In this document: positions 33,637-42,247 of the stretch, one piece after another
Layout: the number at the start of each line of letters is the position of its first letter
How positions within the stretch are numbered: the first letter of the stretch is position 1
Origin: an uncultured Bacteroides sp.
Lineage (GTDB): Bacteria > Bacteroidota > Bacteroidia > Bacteroidales > Bacteroidaceae
Assembly (NCBI RefSeq): GCF_900547205.1
Contig: NZ_URFY01000018.1
Span: forward strand, 1-64,000
DNA: 64,000 nt
Reading direction: 5' to 3'
Notes under the pieces: model-generated
Seen by the model: the letters and a program-made list of their open reading frames with translations, nothing else
Told to the model about the DNA's origin: nothing
Database searches by the model: none
Translations under genes and position numbers: made by a program

Positions 33637-34638
33637 TTATTTAGTTATTATTACTTTGTTTCCATCTTGCTGATAACTGAATCCGATGATGTCGGACAAG
33701 ATATCCAATATTTTATCTACGCTTTCTCCTTTCAGGAATTTGACGGTATATCGCTTGGATGCAGATGTATCTGTCTGATTGTCAACAACAATATCATAAC
33801 GTCGCTCCAACGTTCGGAATATTTCTTCGGAAGTCGCATTGGAGAATATCAGTTTCCCGGTAATCCAACTTTCCGCATCGGCGGCATTCACTTCGGATAT
33901 GCGAATGTTTGACGTGTTTTTATCATAAGTCAGTTGTTCGTTAGGGCTTAATATTTGCGGTTGTTGGGAGGTAGCGTTTATTTCTACTTTGCCGCTCGTT
34001 AAGGTTGTGGTAATTAGCTCGTCACCGGGATAGGCTTTTACATTAAATCTTGTTCCGAGCACTTTCACAGAAAGCTGCTGCGTCGTGACGATAAAAGGTT
34101 TCTCCGTATTTCTTTTTACGGAAAAGTAAGCTTCACCGTTCAGAGTCACCAGTCGTTCATCTTTTGAAAAGGCTTTTGCATAGGAAATGGAACTTCCTGC
34201 GTTCAGCCATATCTCGGAGCTATCGGGAAGAAACAGGTGTTTCTGTTCTCCGTAGGCGGTGGATATTTCAATCATTTCATTCCCGGAAGAAAAAGGGTTA
34301 AAGTAAAACAACCCTCCTGCCACTATCAATAGCGGCAACATGATAGCTGCAACACGGGAATATTTATGAGTAAACCGGCTAAACTTATGATAAGAAGCTA
34401 TATTGGCAAGATGTTCCTTGTTGTATCCGATTCTAAGGTTTACCCGTTCAAGAGCTGAATAAGTATCCGCATCGGCTTCGGTGAAGTCCAACTCATTCCA
34501 ATACTCTTGCGAGGCTTTCTCTTTTTCCTTACTGTCTTTGTCCTTGATTATCCATCTTTGCACTCTTTCCTCCGTCTCCGGCGGGAAACGGTTGGCGAGG
34601 TATTTTCTTATAATGGCAATGATTCTTCTTTTCTCCAT
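33637..34638 (-). CDS. FecR family anti-sigma factor
   Basis: The 333-aa protein has a cytoplasmic N-terminal anti-sigma region (about 1-90, with ERVQRWIIKDKDS), one membrane helix at about 96-114 (VAAIMLPLLIVAGGLFYF) and a periplasmic FecR domain (STAYGEQKHLFLPDSSEIWLNAGS-type pattern, SISYAKAF, LNGEAYFSVKRNTEKPF). The C-terminal DUF4974 domain (LIFSNATSEEIFRTLERRYDI) completes it. It lies between its ECF sigma factor (86-bp gap) and the STN receptor (126-bp gap) and should transmit the receptor signal to the sigma factor. Confidence 0.94.
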   Translation of the reverse strand: MEKRRIIAIIRKYLANRFPPETEERVQRWIIKDKDSKEKEKASQEYWNELDFTEADADTYSALERVNLRIGYNKEHLANIASYHKFSRFTHKYSRVAAIMLPLLIVAGGLFYFNPFSSGNEMIEISTAYGEQKHLFLPDSSEIWLNAGSSISYAKAFSKDERLVTLNGEAYFSVKRNTEKPFIVTTQQLSVKVLGTRFNVKAYPGDELITTTLTSGKVEINATSQQPQILSPNEQLTYDKNTSNIRISEVNAADAESWITGKLIFSNATSEEIFRTLERRYDIVVDNQTDTSASKRYTVKFLKGESVDKILDILSDIIGFSYQQDGNKVIITK

Positions 34639-34724
34639 TTGGCTGCATTTTACTATATATACAGTTTGAGGAGAGAAAGCTCAGTAAGATTATGAATCTT
34701 TTTTGATGGGAATGTGAGATTAGG

Positions 34725-35276
34725 CTATAATAAGGATAAAAAGAAGCAAGAAATCACTTTGCGTATTTCTTTCAATGCAAGGCTCAATTGGCTTTCAACA
34801 TTCCTTTTAGTCGTATTCAGGCGTTCGGCTATTTCTGCATTGTCCAGCCCTTCCTTCCGGCTCAACTTATAAATCTGTTTTCGCTGTTCGGGCATCTTTT
34901 CCACTGCGTCGTCTATCAGTAAACCAAGTTCCTTTGCTATTAGTTCTTCCTCGGAAGTAGAACTATATTCTGCATTTGGGAGGTTGTTTACATAAGCATC
35001 ATGCACATATTTATGTTTCAGGAAGTTCAGTGCGGCATTTCTGGCAATCGTGTGAAGATACGAATCAAATGATTTGGAGAGGTTTATAGAATGATGATTC
35101 ATCCAAAGATTGACAAACAAATCTTCCGTAAGTTCTTCTGCATCCGGCTCCGATTTGATGTATCCGTCTATGAAAGATTTAGTCTTGTTATAATATGCCA
35201 CAAAAACAGTCTCGAAAGCCTTGTGGCTTCCTTGCCGGAAGGCTTCCAGAGTTTTTATATCGATGCTATTATTCAT
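34725..35276 (-). CDS. ECF RNA polymerase sigma-70 factor
   Basis: The protein shows sigma region 2 (AFETVFVAYYNKTKSFI, DAEELTEDLFVNLWMNHHSI, FDSYLHTIARNAALNFLK) and region 4 (MPEQRKQIYKLSRKEGLDNAEIAERLNTTKRNVESQLSLALKEIRK), the Bacteroidetes expansion type. The frame is open to 35318, but the ATG at 35276 (MNNSIDIKTLEAF) gives the usual length of about 183 aa. It is the first gene of a sigma/FecR/receptor operon, so it likely drives that operon in response to the receptor ligand. Confidence 0.92.
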   Translation of the reverse strand: MNNSIDIKTLEAFRQGSHKAFETVFVAYYNKTKSFIDGYIKSEPDAEELTEDLFVNLWMNHHSINLSKSFDSYLHTIARNAALNFLKHKYVHDAYVNNLPNAEYSSTSEEELIAKELGLLIDDAVEKMPEQRKQIYKLSRKEGLDNAEIAERLNTTKRNVESQLSLALKEIRKVISCFFLSLL

Positions 35277-35465
35277 ATAAACCGTTAGTTTCATCTTTGT
35301 TGGGGACAAAAGAAGCAATAATTTACTTTGTATGTATACGCTTTTGGAAATATTAAGAGCAGACAGAAGTGAAATTATTCTTTTTTGCCATACTGCCTAT
35401 TAAAAGACTCTCATGAACAAAGCCTATTCCTGATTTGTTATACTAACGAAACAAAATAATTATCT

Positions 35466-36689
35466 ATGCGCAAACAAATATCTATTGCAGCAATAGCTGC
35501 ATTGTGCCTGCTTGGTTCTACACAGGCTATTAAGGGACAAAGCAATCCCGTAGACAATCAAGTAATTGAATGGCGTCGCCACATCCACCAGAACCCGGAG
35601 CTTTCTTTTAAAGAAAACAATACCGCCGACTATGCAGAGCAAATCTTGAAGAAACTTGGTAATATCGAGGTGTCACGCCCTACTCCTACCAGCGTGATTG
35701 GTATTCTGAAAGGGGGTAAACCCGGTAAGACTGTCGCTTTCAGAGCCGATATGGATGCACTGCCCGTGCAGGAAGAAACCGGACTTCCTTTTGCATCTTC
35801 TGTAAAAGGGGTAAGTCATGCTTGCGGTCACGATGCACATACGGCAATGCTGCTAGGAACGGCAACGACATTATCTAAAATGCAGAAACAAATCCCCGGT
35901 ACAGTCTATTTTATTTTTCAACATGCCGAAGAATTATATCCGGGAGGTGCACAAGAGATTATCAAATCGGGTGCATTGAAAGGGATAAATGCTTTCTTTG
36001 GGGTGCACGTTGTTCCCAATCTGCCTGCCGGAACGATTGGCATCTTACCATCGGGAGCAGCTTCCACCAACTCAGATGGCTTTAATCTGACAATTCAAGG
36101 AAAAGGCTCACACGGTTCGATGCCTAATTTAGGAGTTGACCCGATTGTAGTTGGCGCCGAAATCGTTACCAATTTGCAGACTATCATTTCCCGTAACGTC
36201 ACTCCCGGAGAAATGGCCGTTATCACCATCGGTAGATTTCAATCGGGGAAAGCAAATAACGTGATACCAGAAACAGCCGATTTGGGAGCTACCGTCCGCA
36301 CTACCACGGATGAAACCCGCAAACTGGTTGCCGACCGCATCAAAACAATGGTGAATGATATCTGCCATGCTTACGGAGCAAAGGCGGATCTTGATTATAT
36401 ATTCAGCTATTCTGCCATTCAAAATTCAAAGGAACTTTGTGAGTTGGCTAGGAAAGCAGCTATTCTGGCAATAGGGAAAGATAACGTGGTAGATGTACCG
36501 AGAATGACTGCCAGCGAAGACTTCTCTTATTATAAAGAGGTGGCTCCCACTTGCTTTATCGTATTGGGGGTGGGCAAAGGTCCTGCCAATCATAGTTCTA
36601 AGTTTAATCTGGACGAAAAAGCGCTGAGTAACGGAGTGAAAGCGGAAGTACAAATCATTATGGATTATCTGAAGAGTAAAACGCGTTAG
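35466..36689 (+). CDS. M20 family amidohydrolase (N-acyl amino acid hydrolase type)
   Basis: This 407-aa protein has a signal peptide (about 1-25, ending AIKGQ). The metal sites of M20D peptidases are visible: ADMDALPVQE, SHACGHDAHTAMLLG, QHAEELYPGGAQEI and the late HSSKF His. A dimerisation domain at about 190-300 contains GKGSHGSMPN, and the phrase MTASEDFSYY is also typical. Relatives hydrolyse N-acyl amino acids, hippurate or IAA conjugates. The signal peptide places it in the periplasm, which suggests deacylation of imported conjugates such as bile or acyl amino acids; the substrate is unknown. It is divergent from the ECF sigma operon. Confidence 0.9.
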   Translation: MRKQISIAAIAALCLLGSTQAIKGQSNPVDNQVIEWRRHIHQNPELSFKENNTADYAEQILKKLGNIEVSRPTPTSVIGILKGGKPGKTVAFRADMDALPVQEETGLPFASSVKGVSHACGHDAHTAMLLGTATTLSKMQKQIPGTVYFIFQHAEELYPGGAQEIIKSGALKGINAFFGVHVVPNLPAGTIGILPSGAASTNSDGFNLTIQGKGSHGSMPNLGVDPIVVGAEIVTNLQTIISRNVTPGEMAVITIGRFQSGKANNVIPETADLGATVRTTTDETRKLVADRIKTMVNDICHAYGAKADLDYIFSYSAIQNSKELCELARKAAILAIGKDNVVDVPRMTASEDFSYYKEVAPTCFIVLGVGKGPANHSSKFNLDEKALSNGVKAEVQIIMDYLKSKTR

Positions 36690-36767
36690 TGATTTACGTT
36701 GAATTTTGGTAGTAACTCTCATCATTCCACTATTTTTTGTATATATCCAAACTTTTCTTTCTGACAC

Positions 36768-36798
36768 TTTGTTTGTAACTGCAAAACAGTTACATTTG
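36768..36798 (+). promoter_or_regulatory. hicAB promoter with overlapping palindromic operator
   Basis: TTTG (36768-36771) and TACATTTG (36791-36798) are 19 bp apart, a consensus Bacteroides promoter. An 8-bp inverted repeat, TGTAACTG and CAGTTACA (36774-36794, 5-bp loop), overlaps the -7 box. This is a natural place for HicB to bind and repress its own operon. Confidence 0.65.
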
Positions 36799-36819
36799 CT
36801 GAAACATTCAATCAATGTA

Positions 36820-37119
36820 ATGGGTACTAAAGAAAAACTAAGGGAAAGGTTTATGTCTTTACCAAAGGATTTTACCTTTGATGAGCTAGAAAAACTATTA
36901 TCCGGTTATGGCTATACAAAAGACAACAAGGGTAAAACCTCAGGTTCAAGAATAGTTTTTAAGAACGAAGATAAGCGACCTATTATGCTACATAAACCGC
37001 ATCCCGGTAATATAGTGAAATCGTATGCTCTTAAACAAGTTCTTGAAGATTTGAAAGAGGCAGATTTAATAATTGATAATAGTCTAACTAAAAAGAATGA
37101 AGAGGAGGAGAACAAATGA
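36820..37119 (+). CDS. hicA: HicA type II toxin (mRNA interferase)
   Basis: The 99-aa protein begins MGTKEKLRERFMSLPKDFTFDELEKLL. It has the double-stranded RNA-binding-like HicA fold: GSRIVFKNEDKRPIMLHKPHPGN, with the catalytic His in the HKPHP motif. The frame is open from 36706, but the promoter at 36768-36798 shows that the ATG at 36820 is the start. The gene overlaps hicB by 4 bp (ATGA). HicA cleaves mRNA when free from HicB. It is longer than the common 60-80 aa form because of an N-terminal helix and a charged C-terminal tail (KKNEEEENK). Confidence 0.9.
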   Translation: MGTKEKLRERFMSLPKDFTFDELEKLLSGYGYTKDNKGKTSGSRIVFKNEDKRPIMLHKPHPGNIVKSYALKQVLEDLKEADLIIDNSLTKKNEEEENK

Positions 37120-37457
37120 ATACACTGAAGTATAAAGGCTATATCGGAACAGTAGGTTATAGCGAGGAAGATGAAGTTTTCTTCGGAAAAGTGGAAGGTG
37201 TAAACGCATTAATCAACTTTGAAGGAGAGAGCGTGAAAGAATTAAAGAAAGCTTTTGAAGAGGCTATTGATGACTATCTGGCGTATTGCGAAGCAGAGGG
37301 TATATCTCCTGATAAGTCATATAGCGGTGTTCTTAATATCCGTATTTCACCTGATATTCATAGCCGCATTGCAGCGTTGGCTCGAGAGACTGGAACAACA
37401 ATTAATGGCTACATTAAACAAGCTTTGGAGAATCAACTGAAGATTGCTCATCAATAA
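37116..37457 (+). CDS. hicB: HicB type II antitoxin
   Basis: The 113-aa antitoxin has the partial RNase H-like fold at the N-terminus (YKGYIGTVGYSEEDEVFFGKVEGVNALINFEGESVKEL) and a ribbon-helix-helix DNA-binding C-terminus (LNIRISPDIHSRIAALARETGTTINGYIKQALENQL). It should neutralise HicA and bind the palindrome overlapping the promoter. The locus sits between two metabolic genes with its own promoter and a terminator after it. Confidence 0.93.
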   Translation: MNTLKYKGYIGTVGYSEEDEVFFGKVEGVNALINFEGESVKELKKAFEEAIDDYLAYCEAEGISPDKSYSGVLNIRISPDIHSRIAALARETGTTINGYIKQALENQLKIAHQ

Positions 37458-37502
37458 TCAACCCGTACAATCGGATTGTAAGTCCTTTTCTAAAGATGGA
37501 AT

Positions 37503-37523
37503 TACCCACCGGAAAGGTGGGTA
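37503..37523 (+). other. Stem-loop between hicB and the MFS gene
   Basis: An 8-bp GC-rich stem, TACCCACC (37503-37510) with GGTGGGTA (37516-37523), is flanked by further partly complementary bases (GGAAT and ATTCC). It lies just before the terminator at 37538-37560. It may be a leader element or a second transcript end. Confidence 0.4.
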
Positions 37524-37537
37524 GATATTCCAATATA

Positions 37538-37560
37538 GAAAGCGCCGGGCTTTCTTTATT
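37538..37560 (+). terminator. Terminator or attenuator after hicAB
   Basis: A 6-bp stem GAAAGC/GCTTTC (37538-37554) with a 5-nt loop is followed by TTTATT. It ends 12 bp before the MFS transporter ATG, so it could also attenuate read-through into that gene. Confidence 0.55.
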
Positions 37561-37572
37561 AAACAACTCGCT

Positions 37573-38781
37573 ATGCAGAAATTAGTCAAGAAGGAATACC
37601 GCATTCCTTTTATTCTTGTCACATCCCTTTTCTTCTTATGGGGATTTGCACACGCCATATTGGATGTGCTCAACAAACATTTTCAGGATGTGCTGGATAT
37701 ATCCCGTGCGCATTCGGCATGGGTACAAGTCATGTTTTATCTGGGATATTTCGTCATGGCGATTCCCGCCGGACTGTTCATCAATAAATATGGTTACCGC
37801 AAAGGAGTTGTCTTTGGTTTACTGCTCTACGGAGTCGGCTCATTGCTCTTCATTCCGGGCGAACATTGGATGTCTTTTCAGTTCTTTCTATTCTCTCTGT
37901 TTGTTATAGCCTGCGGATTGGTTTTTCTAGAAACGGCAGCCAATCCTTATATGACAGAATTGGGAGAACGGGATACAGCCGCCAGTCGCCTGAATCTGGC
38001 ACAGTCATTTAATGGACTGGGATGTATCTGCGGACCGCTTATCGGAGGATTGTTATTATTTCCCGAAGCAGGGGGAGAATCAAATATTTCATTGCCTTAT
38101 ATGCTGATGGGGATTGTGGTGTTGGCAGTAGGTTTTGTCTTTTCAAGGATTCGCCTGCCGGAGATTCTTCATGAAGACGAAGAGGGCGAACAAAAGCAAT
38201 CACGAAGTCTTTGGTCGCACAAGCTATTCATCTTTGGCATCGTAAGCTTATTCTGCTACGAAATAGCAGAAATCTCTATCAATAGTTTCTTCATTAATTA
38301 CGTAGTGGATGATGGTTGGATGAACGCGCGGGATGCTTCCATTGTTCTTTCATTTGGTGGATTGGGATTATTTATGTGCGGGCGCTTTGCGGGAAGTTGG
38401 ATAATGCGCCGGATTCGGGCAGAGAAAGTTTTGTTCGTTTGCGCCATTGGCACAGTCATTACAAGTTCTTTGATCGTTCTGAATCTAGGAATTATCTCAT
38501 TGGTTGCTCTATTCTTGGGTTATGCTTTCGAAGCAATCATGTTCCCTACTATCTTTGCACTTTCATTGCGAGGACTGGGCAGTCATACCAAACGTGCATC
38601 TTCTTATTTGATGATGTCCCCCATCGGAGGAGCGGTTGGCCCCTTGATGATGGGATTTGTGGCAGACCAGACTTCAATGTCTTTCTCATTTATCGTTCCG
38701 CTCATTTCTTTTATCGTAGTCATGCTTTATGCCTGGAAAGCGAAAACAGATGCCAAATGCATTTACCAAATAACCCGATAA
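37573..38781 (+). CDS. FucP-like sugar MFS transporter
   Basis: A 402-aa major facilitator of the FucP/GluP type with twelve predicted membrane helices. Typical phrases are FFLWGFAHAILDVLNKHFQDVL near the start, YFVMAIPAGLFINKYGYRKG, FLETAANPYMTELG and ASRLNLAQSFNGLG. Relatives take up L-fucose, glucose or N-acetylglucosamine with protons. No sugar-catabolic genes lie next to it, so the substrate cannot be assigned. Its last 96 bp overlap the end of the DUF3098 gene on the other strand. Confidence 0.9.
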   Translation: MQKLVKKEYRIPFILVTSLFFLWGFAHAILDVLNKHFQDVLDISRAHSAWVQVMFYLGYFVMAIPAGLFINKYGYRKGVVFGLLLYGVGSLLFIPGEHWMSFQFFLFSLFVIACGLVFLETAANPYMTELGERDTAASRLNLAQSFNGLGCICGPLIGGLLLFPEAGGESNISLPYMLMGIVVLAVGFVFSRIRLPEILHEDEEGEQKQSRSLWSHKLFIFGIVSLFCYEIAEISINSFFINYVVDDGWMNARDASIVLSFGGLGLFMCGRFAGSWIMRRIRAEKVLFVCAIGTVITSSLIVLNLGIISLVALFLGYAFEAIMFPTIFALSLRGLGSHTKRASSYLMMSPIGGAVGPLMMGFVADQTSMSFSFIVPLISFIVVMLYAWKAKTDAKCIYQITR

Positions 38782-38964
38782 ACAGATGATAGGTGCAATG
38801 CGGATACGCACCTTACTGAATATATCAGGATTGTAGGCGGCAAGGGTACTCCCCTCGCCGCTCATTAATATATATCCCACGATAATCAATATTGTTCCAA
38901 TCAGTAGAATTATATAATTCCTTTTGCCGAATATCGTTTCATTCTCTTTTATTTTCTGATTCAT
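38686..38964 (-). CDS. DUF3098 small membrane protein
   Basis: This 92-aa protein has the DUF3098 pattern: IFGKRNYIILLIGTILIIVGYILMSGEGS, then NPDIFSKVRIRIAPIICLSGY with a second membrane helix. The family is usually near ftsX/DUF2723-type membrane genes of Bacteroidetes; here it follows the DUF2723 gene by 13 bp. Its last 96 bp run antisense through the end of the FucP-like gene. The typical second helix is coded inside this overlap, so the overlap is not simply a tail artefact. Confidence 0.75.
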   Translation of the reverse strand: MNQKIKENETIFGKRNYIILLIGTILIIVGYILMSGEGSTLAAYNPDIFSKVRIRIAPIICLSGYLVNAFGICFRFPGIKHDYDKRNERNDK

Positions 38965-38977
38965 TGAGTATAAGTAT

Positions 38978-41900
38978 TTAGTTCATAATTAGTTGTGTAA
39001 AATGCGCATATGTCTCTTCAAACCGCTGTGAGTTTTGTCTATATGCCTCTTCATTTATTGTTTTCATCAATTCATTGTAGAGACTCCACTGCCAAAACTT
39101 ATACAGACAATTCTGCCGGGTCATTCCTATCCGTCCCTCTCCTAACGAGAAAGCCCAATTAATATAATCTTCAGATTCTGCCGTCAGATGATTTAATAAA
39201 CGAATAGCTTTAGTACTTTCTCCAAGAGCAACATAAGCTGCAGCTAAATCATACGACCCGCTTTCATATACTTCGGGAACATTATAAGCCGGAATAGCCT
39301 TTTCTGCATACGCCAATACTTCCCCGGCACGTTCATTATCACCCTGCTTTATAAGTTCATTAGCTAGTTGCGCAAAAAGTTTTCGATGAGAATAACAGAT
39401 ACGCATAGTCGTTTCATCCAGATAAAGCCCGGGAATTTCCAGTCCCCCATATTTATATCTGTTCATTACATTCTCATAAAGCTTGTCGACATCTACCGCA
39501 TTGCCACTTTCCCCTTTTGCATCTCCCCATTTCTTATAATTAAAAGGTGTAAATCGATAAGCCAATCCCTCTTGAACAAAGTAATCATTGAATTTCAGTT
39601 TGCCGACTTCGCCTACGGAAATAGCCATATATAGTGGACGTTCCCAATTGCAGTTAGCAAGTATCTCTAACATCAGCAAATCTATTTTAGTCAGCATACG
39701 CATATCTTTCAGAGAAATATAAAGTTTGTCCGGCAGTGCATTTCTTAGCTCTTCTCCTTTCAGAGAACGAATGGATTCGGGAAGCATTATCCCCAAACGA
39801 AGCAAAGCATCTTTATCAATTGGAATGCTTATCGTATCGGTAGGAATTACATGAAACTCTCGTTTCTCCGAAAATACCCAATATTTCAGGATATTCTTTA
39901 CTTCAAACGGATCGTTACCGAAACTGCTGCGGGCTTCTTCCGGATGTTTCTTATATAGTTCTTCAATCTGTTTTTTCAATTCAGGGCGAACTTCAATGTA
40001 TTCGTTCTTGCCCTCCTGATATTGGCTTTGATTCCAGGTAATAGGCAATCCGGGAGCATCATAAAGGGGACATTGCTGCTGATAAATATACCAGTCGGTT
40101 TGCGCATAACTCAAATTACAGATGCGTGCATCTCTACGAATACCTTCCGTATCCTGATTGTACCACAAAGGGAAAGTGTCGTTATCTCCGTTACAGAATA
40201 TAATAGGATGCCCCTTGTCGGGCAGTGTCATCAGATAGTTCGCCCCAAAATCGCGACAAGTATAACGATTGCTACGGTCGTGATCGTCCCACGTCTGGCT
40301 TGCCATCTGAACAGGAATCAATAAACAAACCAACATTAACAAACTAACAGGAAGTATCGTCGCCTTCTTTTTGCGAAGTGCATCGCAGAGTCCTGCTGCT
40401 CCCAATCCTATCCAGATGGCAAAAGCATAGAATGAACCTGCATAAGCATAATCCCGTTCGCGAGGCTGACCGGGAGCCTGATTCAGATAAAGCACAATGG
40501 CCAGTCCCGTCATGAAAAACAGGAAAAACAATACGCTAAACTGCTGTTTCCCTTTCCTCCCTCGGGTCCACTGCCAATATATCCCTAATAATCCCAATAG
40601 CAGGGGCAAACCATAAAACACATTATGGCCCTTATTCTGGCGCAACGATTCCGGTAGTAGTTCTTGATTGCCAAGCCTTAAGTTATCAAGCCAGGAAATA
40701 CCCGTTATCCAATTTCCATGTTCGAGCTCTCCATTTCCTTGCACATCATTCTGACGTCCTACAAAGTTCCATAGAAAGTAGCGCCAATACATATAGTTGA
40801 GCTGATAGGTGACGAAGTAAGTCAGATTTTCTTTCTGCGTAGGAATGGCTTCCGTTCCTCCCGACCAGCTTTTATAGGCGGAAGCTGCCAGGTCGTTCCA
40901 CATTCGGGGAAACAACATATTTTGAGTATAGCACACATCCTCTTTATGTCGGATAACCTTGTATTTACCTTCTTCTTTGTCCGGTCGATAGACGGGACCG
41001 CCTTTCCTCGTTTTTATTCTATAATATTCACCTTCGGGCACATATTCCGGTTCTGAAGCATACGTCTTTCCGTAAAGTAAAGGTGCGCTGCCATACTGTT
41101 CGCGATTCAGATAACTTTTAAGCGTGAATACATTATCCGGTGCATTTTCATTGAGCGGTGTATTGGCATTGGCACGAATTAGAATGACTGCGTATGTGGT
41201 ATACCCCATCGTAAGCATAAGCAAACACCACAAGGTGGTATGAACGGCACGTTTACGGAAGCGATATACCGCAGCTATCAAAGTGAGAAATAGGAAAAGT
41301 AGGAAAACTATCAGACCGGATTGAAAAGGCAATGCCAACACATTGACAAAGAGTAATTCGAACCATCCTCCTACTGCGAGCACCCCGGGAATATATACAA
41401 AAAGGATGAATGCCATTATAATGCCGGAGAGAACGATAGCGGCAATCACTCCTTTAAGGGAAACGGTCTCATATTTCTGATAATAGAAAACCAGTACGAT
41501 GGCAGGAATACAAAGCAGATTGAGTAAATGTACTCCGATAGAAAGTCCAATGATATAGGTTATCAAGACAATCCATCGGTCACCACTAATTGAATCCGAT
41601 TCGTCTTGCCAGCGAAGAATCAGCCAAAACACGAGAGCCGTGAGGAAAGAAGAGAAAGCGTATACTTCTCCTTCTACGGCGCTGAACCAGAAAGTATCAC
41701 TGAATGTATAGGCCAAAGCTCCAACCGCTCCCGAGCCTAAAATGATTATAGCATCAGGAACGGATGGCTTTCGGTTATCACTGATAATGAGATAACGAAC
41801 CAAGCGTGTGATGCTCCAATAAAGAAACAGAATGCACCCGGCACTCAATAGTGCATTCAGCAGGTTCACCATGCGCGACACCTGTGATGCATCGGAAGCA

Positions 41901-42106
41901 AACTGTGTGAACAGATTTCCCACCAACATATAAAAAGGTGCACCGGGTGGATGCCCTATCTGTAGCTTTTCAGCACAAGATATAAACTCGGGACAATCCC
42001 AAAAACTAGCAGTAGGTTCAATCGTCATTCCATATACAAAAGCTGCTATCAGAAAGACAATCCAACCACTAAAATCATTCCATCTTTTAAATACTAAATA
42101 GTCCAT
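38978..42106 (-). CDS. DUF2723 family integral membrane protein (PMT-like glycosyltransferase)
   Basis: A 1042-aa protein with about ten to twelve N-terminal and central membrane helices, followed by a soluble C-terminal region with helical repeats (about 880-1030). The first loop carries IEPTASFWDCPEFISCAEKLQIGHPPGAP, the hallmark of DUF2723, with the acidic residues expected in PMT/GT-C transferases. DUF2723 proteins are common in Bacteroidetes and considered GT-C-like transferases for envelope glycosylation; the sugar and acceptor are unknown. A -7 box TAACTTTG is at 42136-42129. Confidence 0.87.
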   Translation of the reverse strand: MDYLVFKRWNDFSGWIVFLIAAFVYGMTIEPTASFWDCPEFISCAEKLQIGHPPGAPFYMLVGNLFTQFASDASQVSRMVNLLNALLSAGCILFLYWSITRLVRYLIISDNRKPSVPDAIIILGSGAVGALAYTFSDTFWFSAVEGEVYAFSSFLTALVFWLILRWQDESDSISGDRWIVLITYIIGLSIGVHLLNLLCIPAIVLVFYYQKYETVSLKGVIAAIVLSGIIMAFILFVYIPGVLAVGGWFELLFVNVLALPFQSGLIVFLLFLFLTLIAAVYRFRKRAVHTTLWCLLMLTMGYTTYAVILIRANANTPLNENAPDNVFTLKSYLNREQYGSAPLLYGKTYASEPEYVPEGEYYRIKTRKGGPVYRPDKEEGKYKVIRHKEDVCYTQNMLFPRMWNDLAASAYKSWSGGTEAIPTQKENLTYFVTYQLNYMYWRYFLWNFVGRQNDVQGNGELEHGNWITGISWLDNLRLGNQELLPESLRQNKGHNVFYGLPLLLGLLGIYWQWTRGRKGKQQFSVLFFLFFMTGLAIVLYLNQAPGQPRERDYAYAGSFYAFAIWIGLGAAGLCDALRKKKATILPVSLLMLVCLLIPVQMASQTWDDHDRSNRYTCRDFGANYLMTLPDKGHPIIFCNGDNDTFPLWYNQDTEGIRRDARICNLSYAQTDWYIYQQQCPLYDAPGLPITWNQSQYQEGKNEYIEVRPELKKQIEELYKKHPEEARSSFGNDPFEVKNILKYWVFSEKREFHVIPTDTISIPIDKDALLRLGIMLPESIRSLKGEELRNALPDKLYISLKDMRMLTKIDLLMLEILANCNWERPLYMAISVGEVGKLKFNDYFVQEGLAYRFTPFNYKKWGDAKGESGNAVDVDKLYENVMNRYKYGGLEIPGLYLDETTMRICYSHRKLFAQLANELIKQGDNERAGEVLAYAEKAIPAYNVPEVYESGSYDLAAAYVALGESTKAIRLLNHLTAESEDYINWAFSLGEGRIGMTRQNCLYKFWQWSLYNELMKTINEEAYRQNSQRFEETYAHFTQLIMN

Positions 42107-42128
42107 TGTTCTGTAACTTTTTTGTTTG

Positions 42129-42136
42129 CAAAGTTA
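42129..42136 (-). promoter_or_regulatory. -7 box for the DUF2723-DUF3098 unit
   Basis: The minus strand reads TAACTTTG 23 bp upstream of the ATG. No matching TTTG is seen at the -33 position. Confidence 0.35.
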
Positions 42137-42247
42137 CAGAAGTTAGATGTTAAAATGGTGTTTTTAGTCAGACGGACACGGACGCATTGAACTCACAACT
42201 CATTGATATTCAAACCTATTACAATATCAACCACGGACAAATACGGA

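Noticed and set aside
35433..35451. Partial match to the 27-bp shared element (GATTTGTTATACT) before the M20 amidohydrolase
   Set aside because: Only one half matches, with an insertion. The orientation is opposite relative to the gene and the spacing to a -7 box is not kept.
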